Shown here: positions 1-11,984 of the stretch, in pieces
Layout: each line of letters begins with the position of its first letter
Numbering within the stretch: position 1 is the stretch's first letter
Source of the DNA: Lophius americanus
Taxonomy: Eukaryota; Chordata; Actinopteri; Lophiiformes; Lophiidae
Direction: 5' to 3'
DNA: 64,000 nt
Assembly (NCBI GenBank): GCA_037951165.1
Contig: JBBDHG010000110.1
Coordinates: 1,444,501-1,508,500, forward strand
The notes under the pieces: generated by a model
Told to the model about the DNA's origin: nothing
What the model saw: only the letters and a program-made list of their open reading frames with translations
Databases searched by the model: none
Translations under genes and position numbers: made by a program

Positions 1-3000
1 GACTGGCTATAGTTCTGTGCCGGTAGCCAAACCAATATGTGTCTAGCCGCTTGAGTGCCCATCAGAAAACACGTGGTGGGCGTGGGAAGGGGATGAGAGC
101 CCATTAGCTTCTTCACAGCTCAGCTGCCGCTGAACACCTCCCTTGTTCCATACCCTTCCCTCATCTCATCTCCCGCTCCCCCTGAACTCCTCCACCTTCA
201 CTCCCCTCTTGCTCTGTGCTCCACACACATTTTCCCAGGCGGCACTGTTGCCCAAATGCATCTGTGTGCACAAAGTGAGCAAAGCTTTACCACTCGAACT
301 TCAGCAGCTTTTTCTTCAAAAGAAATATTAAAAAGTTAGTGGGTTTTATACTGTCATACAAGAAGCAGCAGCGGTGAGGATGAAGGGATGAAAAAGGGGA
401 TGAAAAGGGGGTTGAAAGGAACTGAATTGTGATGGAGGGGTCAGAAGGGGTGACTGTCATATTTGTCTTTGATGCTAATGTGGAGATTATTACTGGAGCA
501 ATGTTTTAAGATGTAATTAATTAAGCTAATTAAGATAATGGTACCTCTTGGTTTGTGGTGTGGATTTGGGCAGGATGGTGGTGCGGTGAGAGAGATTTCT
601 CACAGAATAAAAAAGGAAAAGTAATTAACAGAATCAGCCGTTGGGAACTAGACCCAAGGGGGGTCCAGTGAGGCTCAGTCAAGAATGTAATTTGACACAA
701 CCCACACTAATGTAGATTTCTCTCATATAACTGACTTATTCTCATATAATTTGTTTCACACACAGAAGACTCATATAACACCGAACAAAGTCTGATTGTT
801 TCTCGGAAAAACAGTTGGAGCCGGTGAGAAGGATGGTTTAACATCATCTGATTCTTTGAGGTAAATCTACAAAAACTAGGTTATTTAAGGCTCCTTTTGC
901 CGCATTCTCTATCCCAATGGTGTTCAAATTGGATTTATTTCGATAGTTCTAACCACTACGATTTGTTTTGGTGACAGACGGACTGAAGAATGGCTTCTCA
1001 GAGTCCTCACTCCATCATCAAGTAATTATCCCCTAAATATGGAAGCAGTTCCATCTCCTCAGAGTTGTGTAATTTTTCTTGTCTTCAGAACACCCCTCAG
1101 ACCACACAGTAACATCTTTAGAGTTATTTCCCATAAGAGAATTCCGAGTCCTGCAGAGATCACTAAGTACATGCAGGTTTCAGAACGCTCACTCAAGAAG
1201 AATGATTGGCAGCGGAAATGAAACAGACGTACAACTACAGGAAAATACGGTGGGAGCATGTGCTGATGCATGTATTTTAATAAGTCGCTGTTAGCTGATA
1301 TTTGTAACATGTAAAGAATGTATTTGTCCAGTGATAGTTAGATGTCAAAATATGTAGATTAGTTTCAAACTCTGCATCAATGCAGACAAGGGAGAAATGA
1401 TGATACATTTAAATCAGTGGTTCCAAGTTTGAATCACGATAAAGGAGTTTATAGCTGGTGGACGCAATCATTTAAAAGATTGAACTCATGGTTTCAGGCA
1501 GAACAATGTTACCAGCAAGCTGTCACTTTCTGATTTAAGATTATAAGAGGAATTAATTGAAGTTTGCGAAGCACAATGTTCATGAGCAACTTTTGCCATA
1601 AAATATCCGTTAATGCATTGTTTTATACGTTGGAGGACAGGGTCACACGTTGCCAGAATTCTAATCAAAGGTGGAATCATTTGATTTAAATTCATTATAC
1701 ACATGCACATGTGTGCCAAAAAACTTAAACGGAATATAGTTGTAGGATTTATAGGAAGATATAAAGTAGGAAATCTTTGTATATTTTAAAATGTCCAATT
1801 CTGAAATGAATGACGACGTTTAAAATCTTTCCTAAATTTTTTATGAGTTTGCCTTTCATCACGTACTTACTTCTCCGTATTCGTCATGCAAGATTTTATA
1901 ACTCACTTTTCTTCTTCTTTGCATTTGCCGCAATATAATTAAAAAAATGTTTGCTTTAAGTTTCTGCCTTGCATCAAAAGGTCCATTTCTCGCACAACTG
2001 TCAGTCCATTCAAAAGTAAGACAAATATCTCAAATGGATTTCAATTGGCCTAAGCCTTTTTCTTGTTTACCTTCTATGCCAAGGCACTTTTTTAAAGATA
2101 AATGATATAATATATATTAATCTCTGTACATATGCCTCTCCCTGTGAGATGTTTTCCTTCTCTGTCTTTGACATTTTCCAAAACGCAGCGGTTGGCTGTA
2201 ACATGGCATGGTGTCAGTTTCATGTCACAGTAGTCATTTATTCATCAATTATGTGAAGAAAAAATAGGGCCATTGAATAAAAGTGTTTGAAATTACTAAC
2301 ATCTTACTCCCCTACTCCTTAAATGTTTTGCTTATATAAGTTTGACTTTTTATTCACTGAGAGTCCCAGTGACAAATGTTACATGAATTTCTGCATTTGG
2401 TGATCCGGCTTGTTGTGATTCGCAGTCTCTCTGAAAGTTAGAATATTATTCTTTTATTATTTCATCTTCATTTAATTATACGTGCCATTTAAAACAAACT
2501 ACAAATAGAGTTTGAGCAGAGGGTCATATAATTGTACTTTCTCATAGTGACTTCTCATCTTTCTTTTGCTTATTCTCAGCTAGTGGAAGATGCTCTAAAT
2601 TAGCTGCTTCCCTTGTAACCTGAAGCTTTATCTATTTATGAACAGTTTTTCTATGTGCTTTATATGTTTAAAAGTTAAACACAGATGCAGCCACTTCACT
2701 TCTATGTTGTTCTTGGTGCTTTCTTTCTGGATTTGTTTTTACCTTTTCTTCATCATATATCCACAAAACTAGAGGACAGCATTATTCAGAAAATATCTTT
2801 ATTATTAGATTTTGAGGTTATACAACCATACTGGTTCTGAATGACTGAGGTAATTTAGCTCAGAGCTGATCAATAATGGTTTAAAGGAGAGGGTGCGCAT
2901 TGGTCTGGTTTATGTCAGCTTACCCATTCTGCTCTCAACTGCTGACCCAGGACAGCAGGAGTCAGACCCTGATGAATATCAGTCAGGTCAACAACCACTG

Positions 3001-3120
3001 CTGTTCTTTCTGTTTTTCCTTCCTAGTTGCCTCTACCATGTTTCTTATATTTTCACTCATGTTCATTTAAAAAAATTTTTTTGTTGTTTTTCAAAAAGAC
3101 TAACAAATAATAAGAAATAA

Positions 3121-3159
3121 TATTATAATAATAATAATGATAATAATAATAATAATAAT
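3121..3159. repeat. (AAT)n microsatellite, LINE 3' tail
   Basis: AAT/ATA repeat with one interruption (atga). On the minus strand it reads as an ATT-type tail at the 3' terminus of the L2-like LINE, the usual form of tail for such elements. Confidence 0.9.
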
Positions 3160-3474
3160 GGAACTTATTTACATAGCAGTTTTGAAAACAAAGTTACTAG
3201 TGCTTTACATGATAAAACAAGGAATATGAAGACACCAACAATGACATAAAACAATCACAAATAACAAGAACCCATCTGGGAAATGAGATTACTAAAAAGC
3301 TTTCTTGAAAAGATATTTTTAAGAAATGACTTAAAGGACGATACTGATTCTGCGAGACTCCTGAGGCAGGGAGTTCCAGAGCTGAGGGGCCCTGACTCAA
3401 AAAGACAGCACACCTTTAGTCCTGAAGCGGGACTCAAGAGTAGCCAGCAGAGCTCAGTCTGAAGATCTGAGACT

Positions 3475-3747
3475 GCGTAGAGCCAGCGTAGAGCCAGCGT
3501 AGAGCCAGCGTAGAGCCAGCGTAGAGCCAGCGTAGAGCCAGCGTAGAGCCAGCGTAGAGCCAGCGTAGAGCCAGCGTAGAGCCAGCGTAGAGTCAGCGTA
3601 GAGCCAGCGTAGAGCCAGCGTAGAGCCAGCGTAGAGCCAGCGTAGAGCCAGCGTAGAGCCAGCGTAGAGCCAGCGTAGAGCCAGCGTAGAGCCAGCGTAG
3701 AGCCAGCGTAGAGCCAGCGTAGAGCCAGCGTAGAGCCAGCGTAGAGC
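3475..3747. repeat. 11-bp minisatellite, about 25 copies
   Basis: The unit GTAGAGCCAGC repeats almost perfectly for 273 bp (about 24.8 units). The only variant I see is a C-to-T change at about 3593. The near-perfect homogeneity points to recent expansion or ongoing slippage or conversion. The array sits within the C-terminal coding region of the minus-strand LINE, and LINE-like sequence continues on both sides. The unit length of 11 destroys the reading frame. Confidence 0.97.
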
Positions 3748-4086
3748 AGTTCAATGATGTAGCTGGGAACTAATCCATGAAGAGCCTTAAAAGTAACTAG
3801 TAAATTCTTGAAATCGTTTCCAAAGCAAACTGTTAACAGTGAAGATAGGCTAAAACAAGGCTTATATGGTCTTGTCTTCTAGCGTTTGTTCAAACCTGAA
3901 GTGCAGCATTTTCAACTAGCTGGAGACGTGAAAGTGCTGTTTGGCTCCACCCTGTATACTAAGAATAATATTGATGACCTTCTCCCCATCAGAGCGTAAG
4001 AGGAAGGAATTTAACCTTGGAGATGGCCATTCATTGATAAAAGCAAGATTTGACAACATTAATTAAGAAAGAAAGAAAGGTTATTA

Positions 4087-4476
4087 TCAAATATCACACC
4101 CCCGGGGTCTGTCTGCACGTTTGACATTTGAGTACAGGGGTCCAAGATGTTTCTCTAAGATAGACAGGGACTTCGGGGGAGCGAAGAGAATTTTTTCTGA
4201 CTTGTTCTCATGAAGTTTGAGAAGGCTGTGTGACATCCAGCACTTTATTGGGTGATTGTAAGACGAGCGGTTAAGACTGAAATTGAGATTGCCCTGTTCA
4301 CCTGTTTTCAATGAGACATAGATCTGTGTATCATCAGCATAGCAATGATACAGGATTGTGTGTTTCCAGTGGCAGAATGTACATTCTAACAGTAAAAGGC
4401 CAAGGATGGAGCCTTGGGGGTCTCCACATATGAGAGGGACCATCGAGGAGGAGGCGTTGCCGATGGCTACAGACAA
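4087..4476 (-). pseudogene. Reverse-transcriptase fragment of the L2-like LINE
   Basis: This is the 129-codon remnant of the palm domain. Residues 20-23 are PQGS and residues 46-49 are YADD, the catalytic box that binds metal in reverse transcriptases. The segment between them (LLLLECTFCHWKHTILYHC) is shorter than in typical fish L2-like proteins, suggesting a small internal deletion. After about residue 75 the resemblance fades, and the frame ends at a stop before the rest of the domain. The start Met has no significance, since the reading frame originally continued upstream. Non-functional. Confidence 0.8.
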
Positions 4477-5284
4477 AGTCCTATTAGATAAGTAGGATTT
4501 GAACCATTTTAAAGCAGTCCCTCAATAGCAAAGACTATTGAACGGAATGGACCAGAAATTTGGAAAGGGATAAAAGGGACCCAATTATATTTAGGTGTGA
4601 ATCCATATAAAGGGGAAGATCCAGGATCGTATTCAACATTTTCTTTTGTTATTTAGGGACTAATATGTTGATCTTGATTGAAAAAAAATCACACAATTTT
4701 GGGGGGTTGGTATCTATGAGTAATTTGCAATTACTGCTAATTATTCAAAACAAAAATAATGATGCACCAGTTTTACATTTTTTTTTAAGTGTTTCATGTT
4801 TTCTCATCTGCAGTGTGAGACTTGCAACTTCCACCAAAGGTTACAGATATTTGATTATGATAAGACTTTATTGAATTGTTGAATTAAAGTGGACAATTAG
4901 GGAATTGTCAGAGGTGTGCGCTCCTCTGATTGTCATTCCAGTTTCCTCTGGGTTCGTAATTCTTTACATTTGTTAATGGATATTTTACTGTGGATTTTCC
5001 ATTCATCCATTCTTAGGGCAGAGAAATTATTTTCTACAATAATAAAGAGCGATGATATAGACATAATTGGAAAATCACTCAGAAAACTATTAAACAGAAG
5101 TTTGGGGAAAGAGTATGTTTATACTATTATACACACTACTATATTGTGTGATCAGTTTTCCTCTTATAGTGATGCTTTCAATGAAATGAAAGCTTGATAA
5201 TAACTCCTGTTCATTCATATTGCTTACTGGAGACACAAGGGAGGGAGAGAGGAAAATGTGTTCACAACAAAGCGAATTATGCTT

Positions 5285-5690
5285 TTCAAACATAATTTCC
5301 TAACCATGGAATTGGTTTAAAATTGGTGCACATGAGTCAGCTCTTGGAGATAAATCTGGCATATTGCTCACTAGGGGGAGCTTTTTCTTGACATAATTCT
5401 TTTCATGGATCATTTTGAAATGTATTACTGACATTGACTGTAGTGCAAGAGAAGTCTACATTGTTTTGGGAAAGGTCAATTGTCGCAACAATAGGCTGGA
5501 GTTTTATTTCCAAAGGTTTTCGGGCCATAATTTCCACATCATCTATTTTGCATTTGTCATGTTTCGCTCTACAAGCTTACATTGCTTGTACAACTCGGGG
5601 GATTGGGGACTTTTTGGGGATATACACCTTCTGTTGGTGACGACAGCAGAGGTCATCATAATATATGAAGCTGGTGGTTCTGATCCTCTT
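5285..5690 (+). repeat. Unclassified interspersed repeat, copy 1
   Basis: The 3' part (about 5581-5665) shares a run of matches with 40707-40785: ATTGCTTGTACA, GGATTGGGG, CTTTTT, then GTTG.CGACGA-like sequence. The 5' part resembles the start of the same repeat (TAA.TTCCTAACCATG, a CTCACTAGGGGGAGC block). No terminal inverted repeats, tRNA-like head or coding motif is visible. The family is not named. Confidence 0.55.
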
Positions 5691-5884
5691 AAATTGTTGT
5701 GGGATTAAACCTTTACTCAGCGTTTTCAAAGCGTTTTCAAAGCATCCTAGTGCTATTTGATTTGGCTCCTGACGGTTTAACCTGGACTAGTTTTTAGAGT
5801 TCATTATCTCTTACTTTCCCATCTATTTAAGTCTTTAAGAGTTTGCGTCAAAAGGTTGTGCGTCTTCAGAGAAAAATACGCATG

Positions 5885-5930
5885 CACCCACACACTCACG
5901 CCCACACACACACTAACGCACACACACACA

Positions 5931-6013
<83 letters not shown>
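5885..6013. repeat. Compound CA / (GCAC)n / (CA)n microsatellite
   Basis: An interrupted CA-rich start, then about 11 units of CGCA (5931-5974), then about 20 units of CA to 6013. The alternating purine-pyrimidine sequence can form Z-DNA. Frames of poly-Cys/Val or His/Thr across it are artefacts. Confidence 0.97.
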
Positions 6014-6016
<3 letters not shown>

Positions 6017-7003
6017 ATCTTAATGGCAACAGTGCAGACCTGTGAGTGGTGTTATTTGTCAGTGATTTAATGTGTCCTCTTGCACCCTAATTGGGGTCTA
6101 CAGACCAGGTCTAGATCGCCTCACCGGCTTGCCCTGCTCTGTAACCCCTGTTCCTCTCTCCATTACTCTCTCTGCTCTTCACCCCTCGTGTGTCCCTCTT
6201 CTTAAATATTCACCCTTCTGTCCATATGCTCTTCTTCGACTAATCTTTGAACGGATCCTGGCCCCCGTCTCTTACCCCCCCACCGTCTCACCCCACTTAA
6301 CCTTCCTTCACTCTCCTACCAGGCTGGGCAAGAATGTTAATGGAAGCTGTCAAGAACAGATTTGAAAAGCAATTGGGAGATCCATCCAGGGCATGCAGTA
6401 GTGACAGAGGCTCAGGCCAAGAGAGAGTTATGGTGGCTTGGGTGAGGAGAGCATCCACCTAACTTGGCCCCCTCAGCCTCTTCTGGTAACATGAGCCCGA
6501 GTGTTTCTGAAGGCCAGGCAGGGTCTTTTGTCGAAACATCTTTAAGTCAAGTAAAGTTTTATGACCACTTGTCATTCTCTGACTCTTTGCACTCCTTTTT
6601 GTACATCTTTATCTCTTGGTATATTATTTTCCAGCTAAAGTCATATGGCTTATAATTAGGCCAAAGTACAGTGATATCCTTATTTTCCTAACTTGTTAGG
6701 TGACAGCCATCAATTTTAAACCAAATCAAACTCACTAATGTAATGCCTTTCCACCTTTCTTTAACCTTGTGGATTAAATCTAACCTGTGTTTTAAAAGCA
6801 ACAGTCACTTTCCCTTATCAACCTCATCAATGTTCTGGGCTTTGCTTCTCATGGATATCTTTTATTTTAACAGCAGGATAAAAAGAAGGCCAAAATCAAA
6901 CATAGCTCAAACCCAAATGTTGTTGTTATGTCCTGACTGATAAACACACCTTCTGACATCTAGAAAGCTGTAAGATCTTCCCTGTGTGAGAGCTATATCT
7001 GTT

Positions 7004-7004
<1 letters not shown>

Positions 7005-7088
<84 letters not shown>
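7005..7088. repeat. (GA)42 microsatellite
   Basis: Uninterrupted GA dinucleotide repeat of 84 bp. It is a polypurine tract able to form triplex (H-DNA) structures and is likely length-variable. Confidence 0.97.
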
Positions 7089-7093
<5 letters not shown>

Positions 7094-9489
7094 ATGGGAA
7101 CAGACCTTGCAAAGACTTAGAACTGAAATAATACGGGAAACATTTCACCTCGAAATATGATCTAGTGTTTTCAAAGCTGTGGTTAATGTGTGTCTTTCCT
7201 CACAGTGTGTAATAATTAACTGGACTGAGATGGAGGTTTGAAAACCATCCTTTAGGCTATATCTTTGCCTCTGTGAGGCCGAGTGTCAAAGCCAAGGTGC
7301 AGGTATCCCTCCAACGCCTCAGACCTTAGAGCTTCCTGTAAGTTCTGTCGTTGACAGCACCATTAAGAGGAGCAGTCAAGTCCTCTGACACAAGCATGAA
7401 TGTCTATTCACCCTGAATGGTTTGTTTGCATATCATATATGTCTGGATGGATGCATTTTAAACTAATGTGAAGTATACGCAGGAGCTTTTTTGGGATCAA
7501 GGGGTTCCTGATACTGTTTCCAGCAGTGTCTGTCCTGCTGGGGGTGAAAAGACATAAAAAAAAAATCATGAATAAGGAGGTACACTGGCCGGTAACCAGC
7601 AGGCAGCTAATCTATCTTATTGAAGGAGAGATGAAAGCAGTGGGGTGCACTTAAAGCTCCCTGCTGTTGGCTGACTCTGTGTGCTTAAGTATATGCATGA
7701 AGAATGGAAAGTGTGTAGGTATTTTCTACCCATATGTTGAACTGTATGTTAAACTACTACAGATGGTAAGAGTTTTGGCTGTGCTCCTGTTGGTCAGTAG
7801 CAGCCAGAGGCTCCTGTCTGTTAGAGTTAAAGCCTTTTAGATCATGCAACCTATGTCTTGCTTTAGGGGTGTGTTAAGATTAAGCTTGGACACACATTTG
7901 TAATATACACATAAATACATAGGTTAAAAAAAAACACCAGCTTTTACCCCACTAGCATAAGCAGTCAACCACAGGATGAAGGTTCAACTTCATCCTCTGT
8001 CAACTCTTTGCAGCAGGGAAGTAGTTAAGGGTCATTACAGCATCATGCCTTTCCTAAAGGAAAAGAGGATTTAAGCGATGGTGCATTTGTGTGTGTGTTT
8101 TGTTAAAAGAGTCTTTTTACACAGAAAAAAACCACATCGAAGATGCTCAGATTTACACTGAACACATAATGGCAGCATAACACTACCACATTGCGTGATT
8201 TTTAGATAGCATGCTGACATTTCAAAGGCAAAAGAGGCCTGACATGTAACTTAGCTGCATCAACGTCTATTGTTATGTTTTACATATGCATAGACCAACA
8301 CCCAATTTGCCATTTGAAGTTTGCAGTGGATTTTCTTCTTCTTGATTTAGCTCCTAACTGCTACGAGCTGTTTCCTTTTTAATCACCTGGTTTTGGTTTG
8401 TACACCTTACATAAAAAATGTCACACCTTTCTTTTCTCTCCCTCTTTTTATACTGCACCTTCCATTCTACCATATATACTCTTTTTTAGGAAACTGTGGG
8501 TTACAAACAAGGTGCAACTTTCCTACCTAGAACAAGCTCTGTACAGACGATTGAGAAACACAAACCGCATGTATTTTAAATCTAACTACTGTCTAAGAAT
8601 AGCGTTACCCACGTACGTGTAAATGAAAATCAGGCAAGTAATTAAGTAAAGCTTATTCGTCTTGTCTCACTTTCTCATGATATTTCATACTTTACATTTT
8701 TTAAATAAAATTTAATCCTTATTTGTGATTTTAGGAAAGGTCCAAAATTTGCCCTAACCCTTTGGAAATCTCATCTTCTGAGTTCTCAGTGTAATGACCT
8801 GTTGACACATTCGTCATAAGTAGCAATGAAGAGAATTAGTGTGATGAGGTTGTGACAAACCTCATGAGAGCAGGAAGTAAGGACTGCTGACTGACTGCTG
8901 GATGAGCCTGCTCTGTGTTAAAGTGTCACTCTGAGGCCTGTTTTTCAGACAGCAGAAGATCTCTGGCCAGGTGCAGACACTAAATCCAGTCTGCTTCTCC
9001 ACACAGGCAGATAGATGACTTCTCTACATGTGTGGCGCTTGTGCTCAGTCGGCCAGAATACACAGGAGCCTGTTACCTCATACGGAAGATGGATATGACT
9101 GTGTGGTTACTCATAAAATAACATCTATGAGATATGAATAATGGATTACACTAATTGTACATTGATTGGAGAAGCTGACTATTGCTGACTATTATCCTGG
9201 GATCTGGCTTCCAAACCTTGTGGTTATTTTTGATCGATAGGGAGTTTGTTATGATAATCAAAAACTTTTAAGTGTGCTGCTGGTGTAAAAAAGTAGCTTA
9301 CTGATCACAGGACAAAAGGCATAGGTACTTTGGAATCTGCATATATTCATTTTCAATAAAAAATCCATCAGTTGATAACAAAAACAGTTAAGGATGTTTC
9401 ATAACACAAATTGAGTTAACACTAACACGTGACTTAAAACTTTCCTTTTTAGCAGAACCTATAACTTTTAATTAACATTGCTGCTTTTT

Positions 9490-9625
9490 GGTCATATTTT
9501 TATAAAATTATTATTATATTTTTTAATTGAGGATTTTTTATCTGTTTTTGCCTTTTAGCACTTTGAGATTTGAACTAAATGTAAAGTGCGTTATGAATGA
9601 AATTTATTATTATTATTATTAAATT
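9490..9625 (+). mobile_element. LINE 3' tail remnant (TTA-ended)
   Basis: The stretch TAGCACTTTGAGATTTGAAC, then AAAGTGCGTTATGAATGAAA and (TTA)n, is the typical end of a teleost non-LTR element: a short conserved 3' UTR followed by a trinucleotide tail. No coding region can be recognised upstream, so this is a strongly 5'-truncated copy on the + strand. Confidence 0.6.
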
Positions 9626-11758
9626 AATAAAATGTATTCATGTTTTGTCACACTTTAAGCTGAAGTGCATGGCTTGAAACACCAGCAGCACGAATATGGG
9701 AGAGAGAGCACAAAAAAACAATTTACCAGCGCTACTGCAGGATAGTGCATAGATTCTGATTGAAATTGGCTGCCAAAGTACTAATTTGTGCTTGTACATC
9801 CCAAGTGTGTTTCATTAACTAGTGCCCCCTGTGCAGCAATCTGGGAACTATAATACATAGAGGAGACACCTTTACTCATATAATTAAACATAATTACTGT
9901 ATTGAATTAGGTTTTGACTATGTTCACACATACATGAGAATAATTATTATTCAGCTACACTGAAACACAGTTTCTGTCTGATGATTTTCTGTTTTATAAG
10001 TTACTACCATAATTCATTCACCAAACAATTTTTTTAAAGACTACAGAAGATTTTATGGGAAGCAACACCTCTAGCGGATTTGTTGGAAATCCAGTCAGCA
10101 GACTAACCGTTATCTGACCCATACCTTTGTCCAAGTTAAAATGGAGCGGAATTAGAAATATTAACCTCTTTAAGTCTAAGTTATAGGCTTTTGCTCCGTT
10201 ATCCAAGCTTTATCAGCACATTGATCTAATTCTCCTTTTCTCTGTGATTAATCGCTATCTTTTGTGACTCCACTATTGTCCTCTTCATGCACTTTGCATA
10301 TTTTTCACATGCCATCACTTTACCGCTTATTGCAAATCATTAAAATAAAAAAAAAGAAGCCTTTCATCTGTGTAGACATATGTTATTGCTGAGTTTTGTT
10401 GTGGTGAAAAGTTTGGAGCAGAACAGTCTCTACGAAACCATTGTGCTTCGGTGCACGTGTGTCTGTGTATTTTCTGATGCTAGTGGGTGTCCAGGCTTCT
10501 GTGCCTCTTTTTTGCTGAGCTCAACAGCTCTTGTTAAATTCTCCAGCATTACAGGATAATTTAATCACTCTCACCCTTTCACCTCTATCCGCATCTGACA
10601 GACAGACACTGTGCCTTTATGGGACAGGGCCTCAACGGGCAAGGCAGCATAGAGCGACGTGTGACAATCCATAGAGGGTGAAAGGTCCCTATACCAAACC
10701 AATAATCCATGTTAATCTGTAAACCCTGTGATGGCCAACTCTCTCCCACCACCAGTGTGTTGGCGACGACATTTCAGCGCCACTGCTTCTGGATCCCTCT
10801 TAGCCTCTGGGCTAGTCAGTCAGTCGCCCTGTCAGTCCAATCTGCCCAGTCCGTCAGTTTGGTTTAAGAGACTCTTTAATGGCCCTTGATTAAGGTGTCA
10901 AAGGTCACACCATGGTGCTTTTCTACAACATGTTGGGAGGGGGGTGCTTTGGATGGAGGGGACTGTTAGTGTGACAGTGTGATAAGAAGCAGACGGTGGG
11001 AGGTTCAGCAAAGGGACCTTATCACAAGTCGCATGGTTGAATTATGACTCACTACAACTGTAGAACTGCATGAAGAACTGCAGTCCTAATTCTAATGGTT
11101 TGGACACAGCATATGCAAATAATTAAACTATTGCCTTATCTATCGGACATAGTTCAGTCTATCTAGGTATTTACAAGAATTCTCCATTACAGCGTTTTTT
11201 ATACACTAAATGTACATTTTCTAAAACTACTTTATTGCAAATCTTTATTGCAAGAAAGTTTTTTGATACTGTAAATATACTATATTTAGCTTCACCAAAC
11301 ATGGAATTGGTTTCTTTTAGAACAGGTTAAAAACATTATTTTTGAATTCCAGTAAACAACTTTTTTTTTCTCTTGCAACATTTAAAATACAATACAGTAT
11401 TGACAAAATCGCTTAAAAAACATATACCATATAAAACATGAGAATAAATGTAAAGAAATATAAACCATTGTTTTTTTAAAGATATATAGTAAAAAATAGA
11501 AAACAATAAGTTCATGATTTTATTGAAGATTTCTACTACTTGCTATTATAAAAAGAACTAAGAAAACTGCCAAACAGCATAAATATAGAATACCATGATC
11601 CAATAGAATTTCAAAGAAAGTAGTTTACATGAAAAGATGACTACGCAGGAACACGAGCGTACTCTATAAGAAACATAGTTGTATTTGCTGCTAGGTCTAA
11701 GGCTACATGTATATTCCATCTAAATACAAAAATAGATACGTCCATTTCTTTTCACTTA

Positions 11759-11984
11759 AGAAGAAGAAATCATTTATTTATCACAAACAGCCACACACAA
11801 TGAAATTATTTCTCTGCATTTAACCCATCCCTGAGGTAGCAGTGGGCAGCCTCTTTAAAGCGCCCGGGGAACTAGGGTTTCAGGGTCCTGCTCATGGACC
11901 CTACGACATGCAGTCGTAGGGTCTACCTTCCAATCTTCTGATTGGCAGACGGCGTCTCTACCCACTGAGCTTCAGTTGCCCCTT
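11759..11984 (-). mobile_element. tRNA-derived SINE, copy 1 (inverted)
   Basis: On the minus strand it begins GGGGCAACTGAAGCTCAGTG, with a box-A-like promoter (GCTCAGTGGGTAGAG), continues through CCAATCAGAAGATTGGAAGG, a shared body (CTCAGGGATGGGTTAAATGC, AGAGAAATAATTTCA) and ends in (TTC)n-type sequence. It matches the copy at 29991-30241 along nearly its full length. The box-B region has been lost to a change near 11905-11925, where CCCTACGAC occurs as an inverted pair. RNA polymerase III origin is inferred from the boxes. Confidence 0.8.

Larger units (their letters stand above)
3121..4525 (-). mobile_element. L2-like non-LTR retrotransposon (LINE), 5'-truncated and decayed
   Basis: The element lies on the minus strand. 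At its upstream end (4476-4087) is a broken reverse-transcriptase frame with a PQGS box (residues 20-23, here GDPQGS instead of the usual GVPQGS) and the catalytic YADD box (residues 46-49, bases 4341-4330), followed by TQIYVSLK. Further along the minus strand, about 3435-3335, the conserved C-terminal motif VRAPQLWNSLP is readable but split by a stop and frameshifts. The end carries the usual tail, a run about spacing of a T-rich segment followed by (ATT)n, seen on the + strand as (AAT)n at 3121-3159. The copy lacks the endonuclease and upstream RT domains and cannot code. L2/CR1-type assignment is from memory of fish LINEs; the exact family is not determined. An 11-bp minisatellite interrupts the C-terminal coding region. 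Confidence 0.82.

Noticed and set aside
2952..2987. Micro-exon GQQESDPDEYQS between cccag and gtcaac
   Set aside because: Weak donor, no matching part of VPS13B known to me, and surroundings lack support.
3475..3747. CRISPR array
   Set aside because: The direct tandem units are 11 bp with no spacers, in a vertebrate genome.
5804..6070. Cys/Val-rich and His/Thr-rich open frames on both strands
   Set aside because: They are translations of the CA/GCAC microsatellite.
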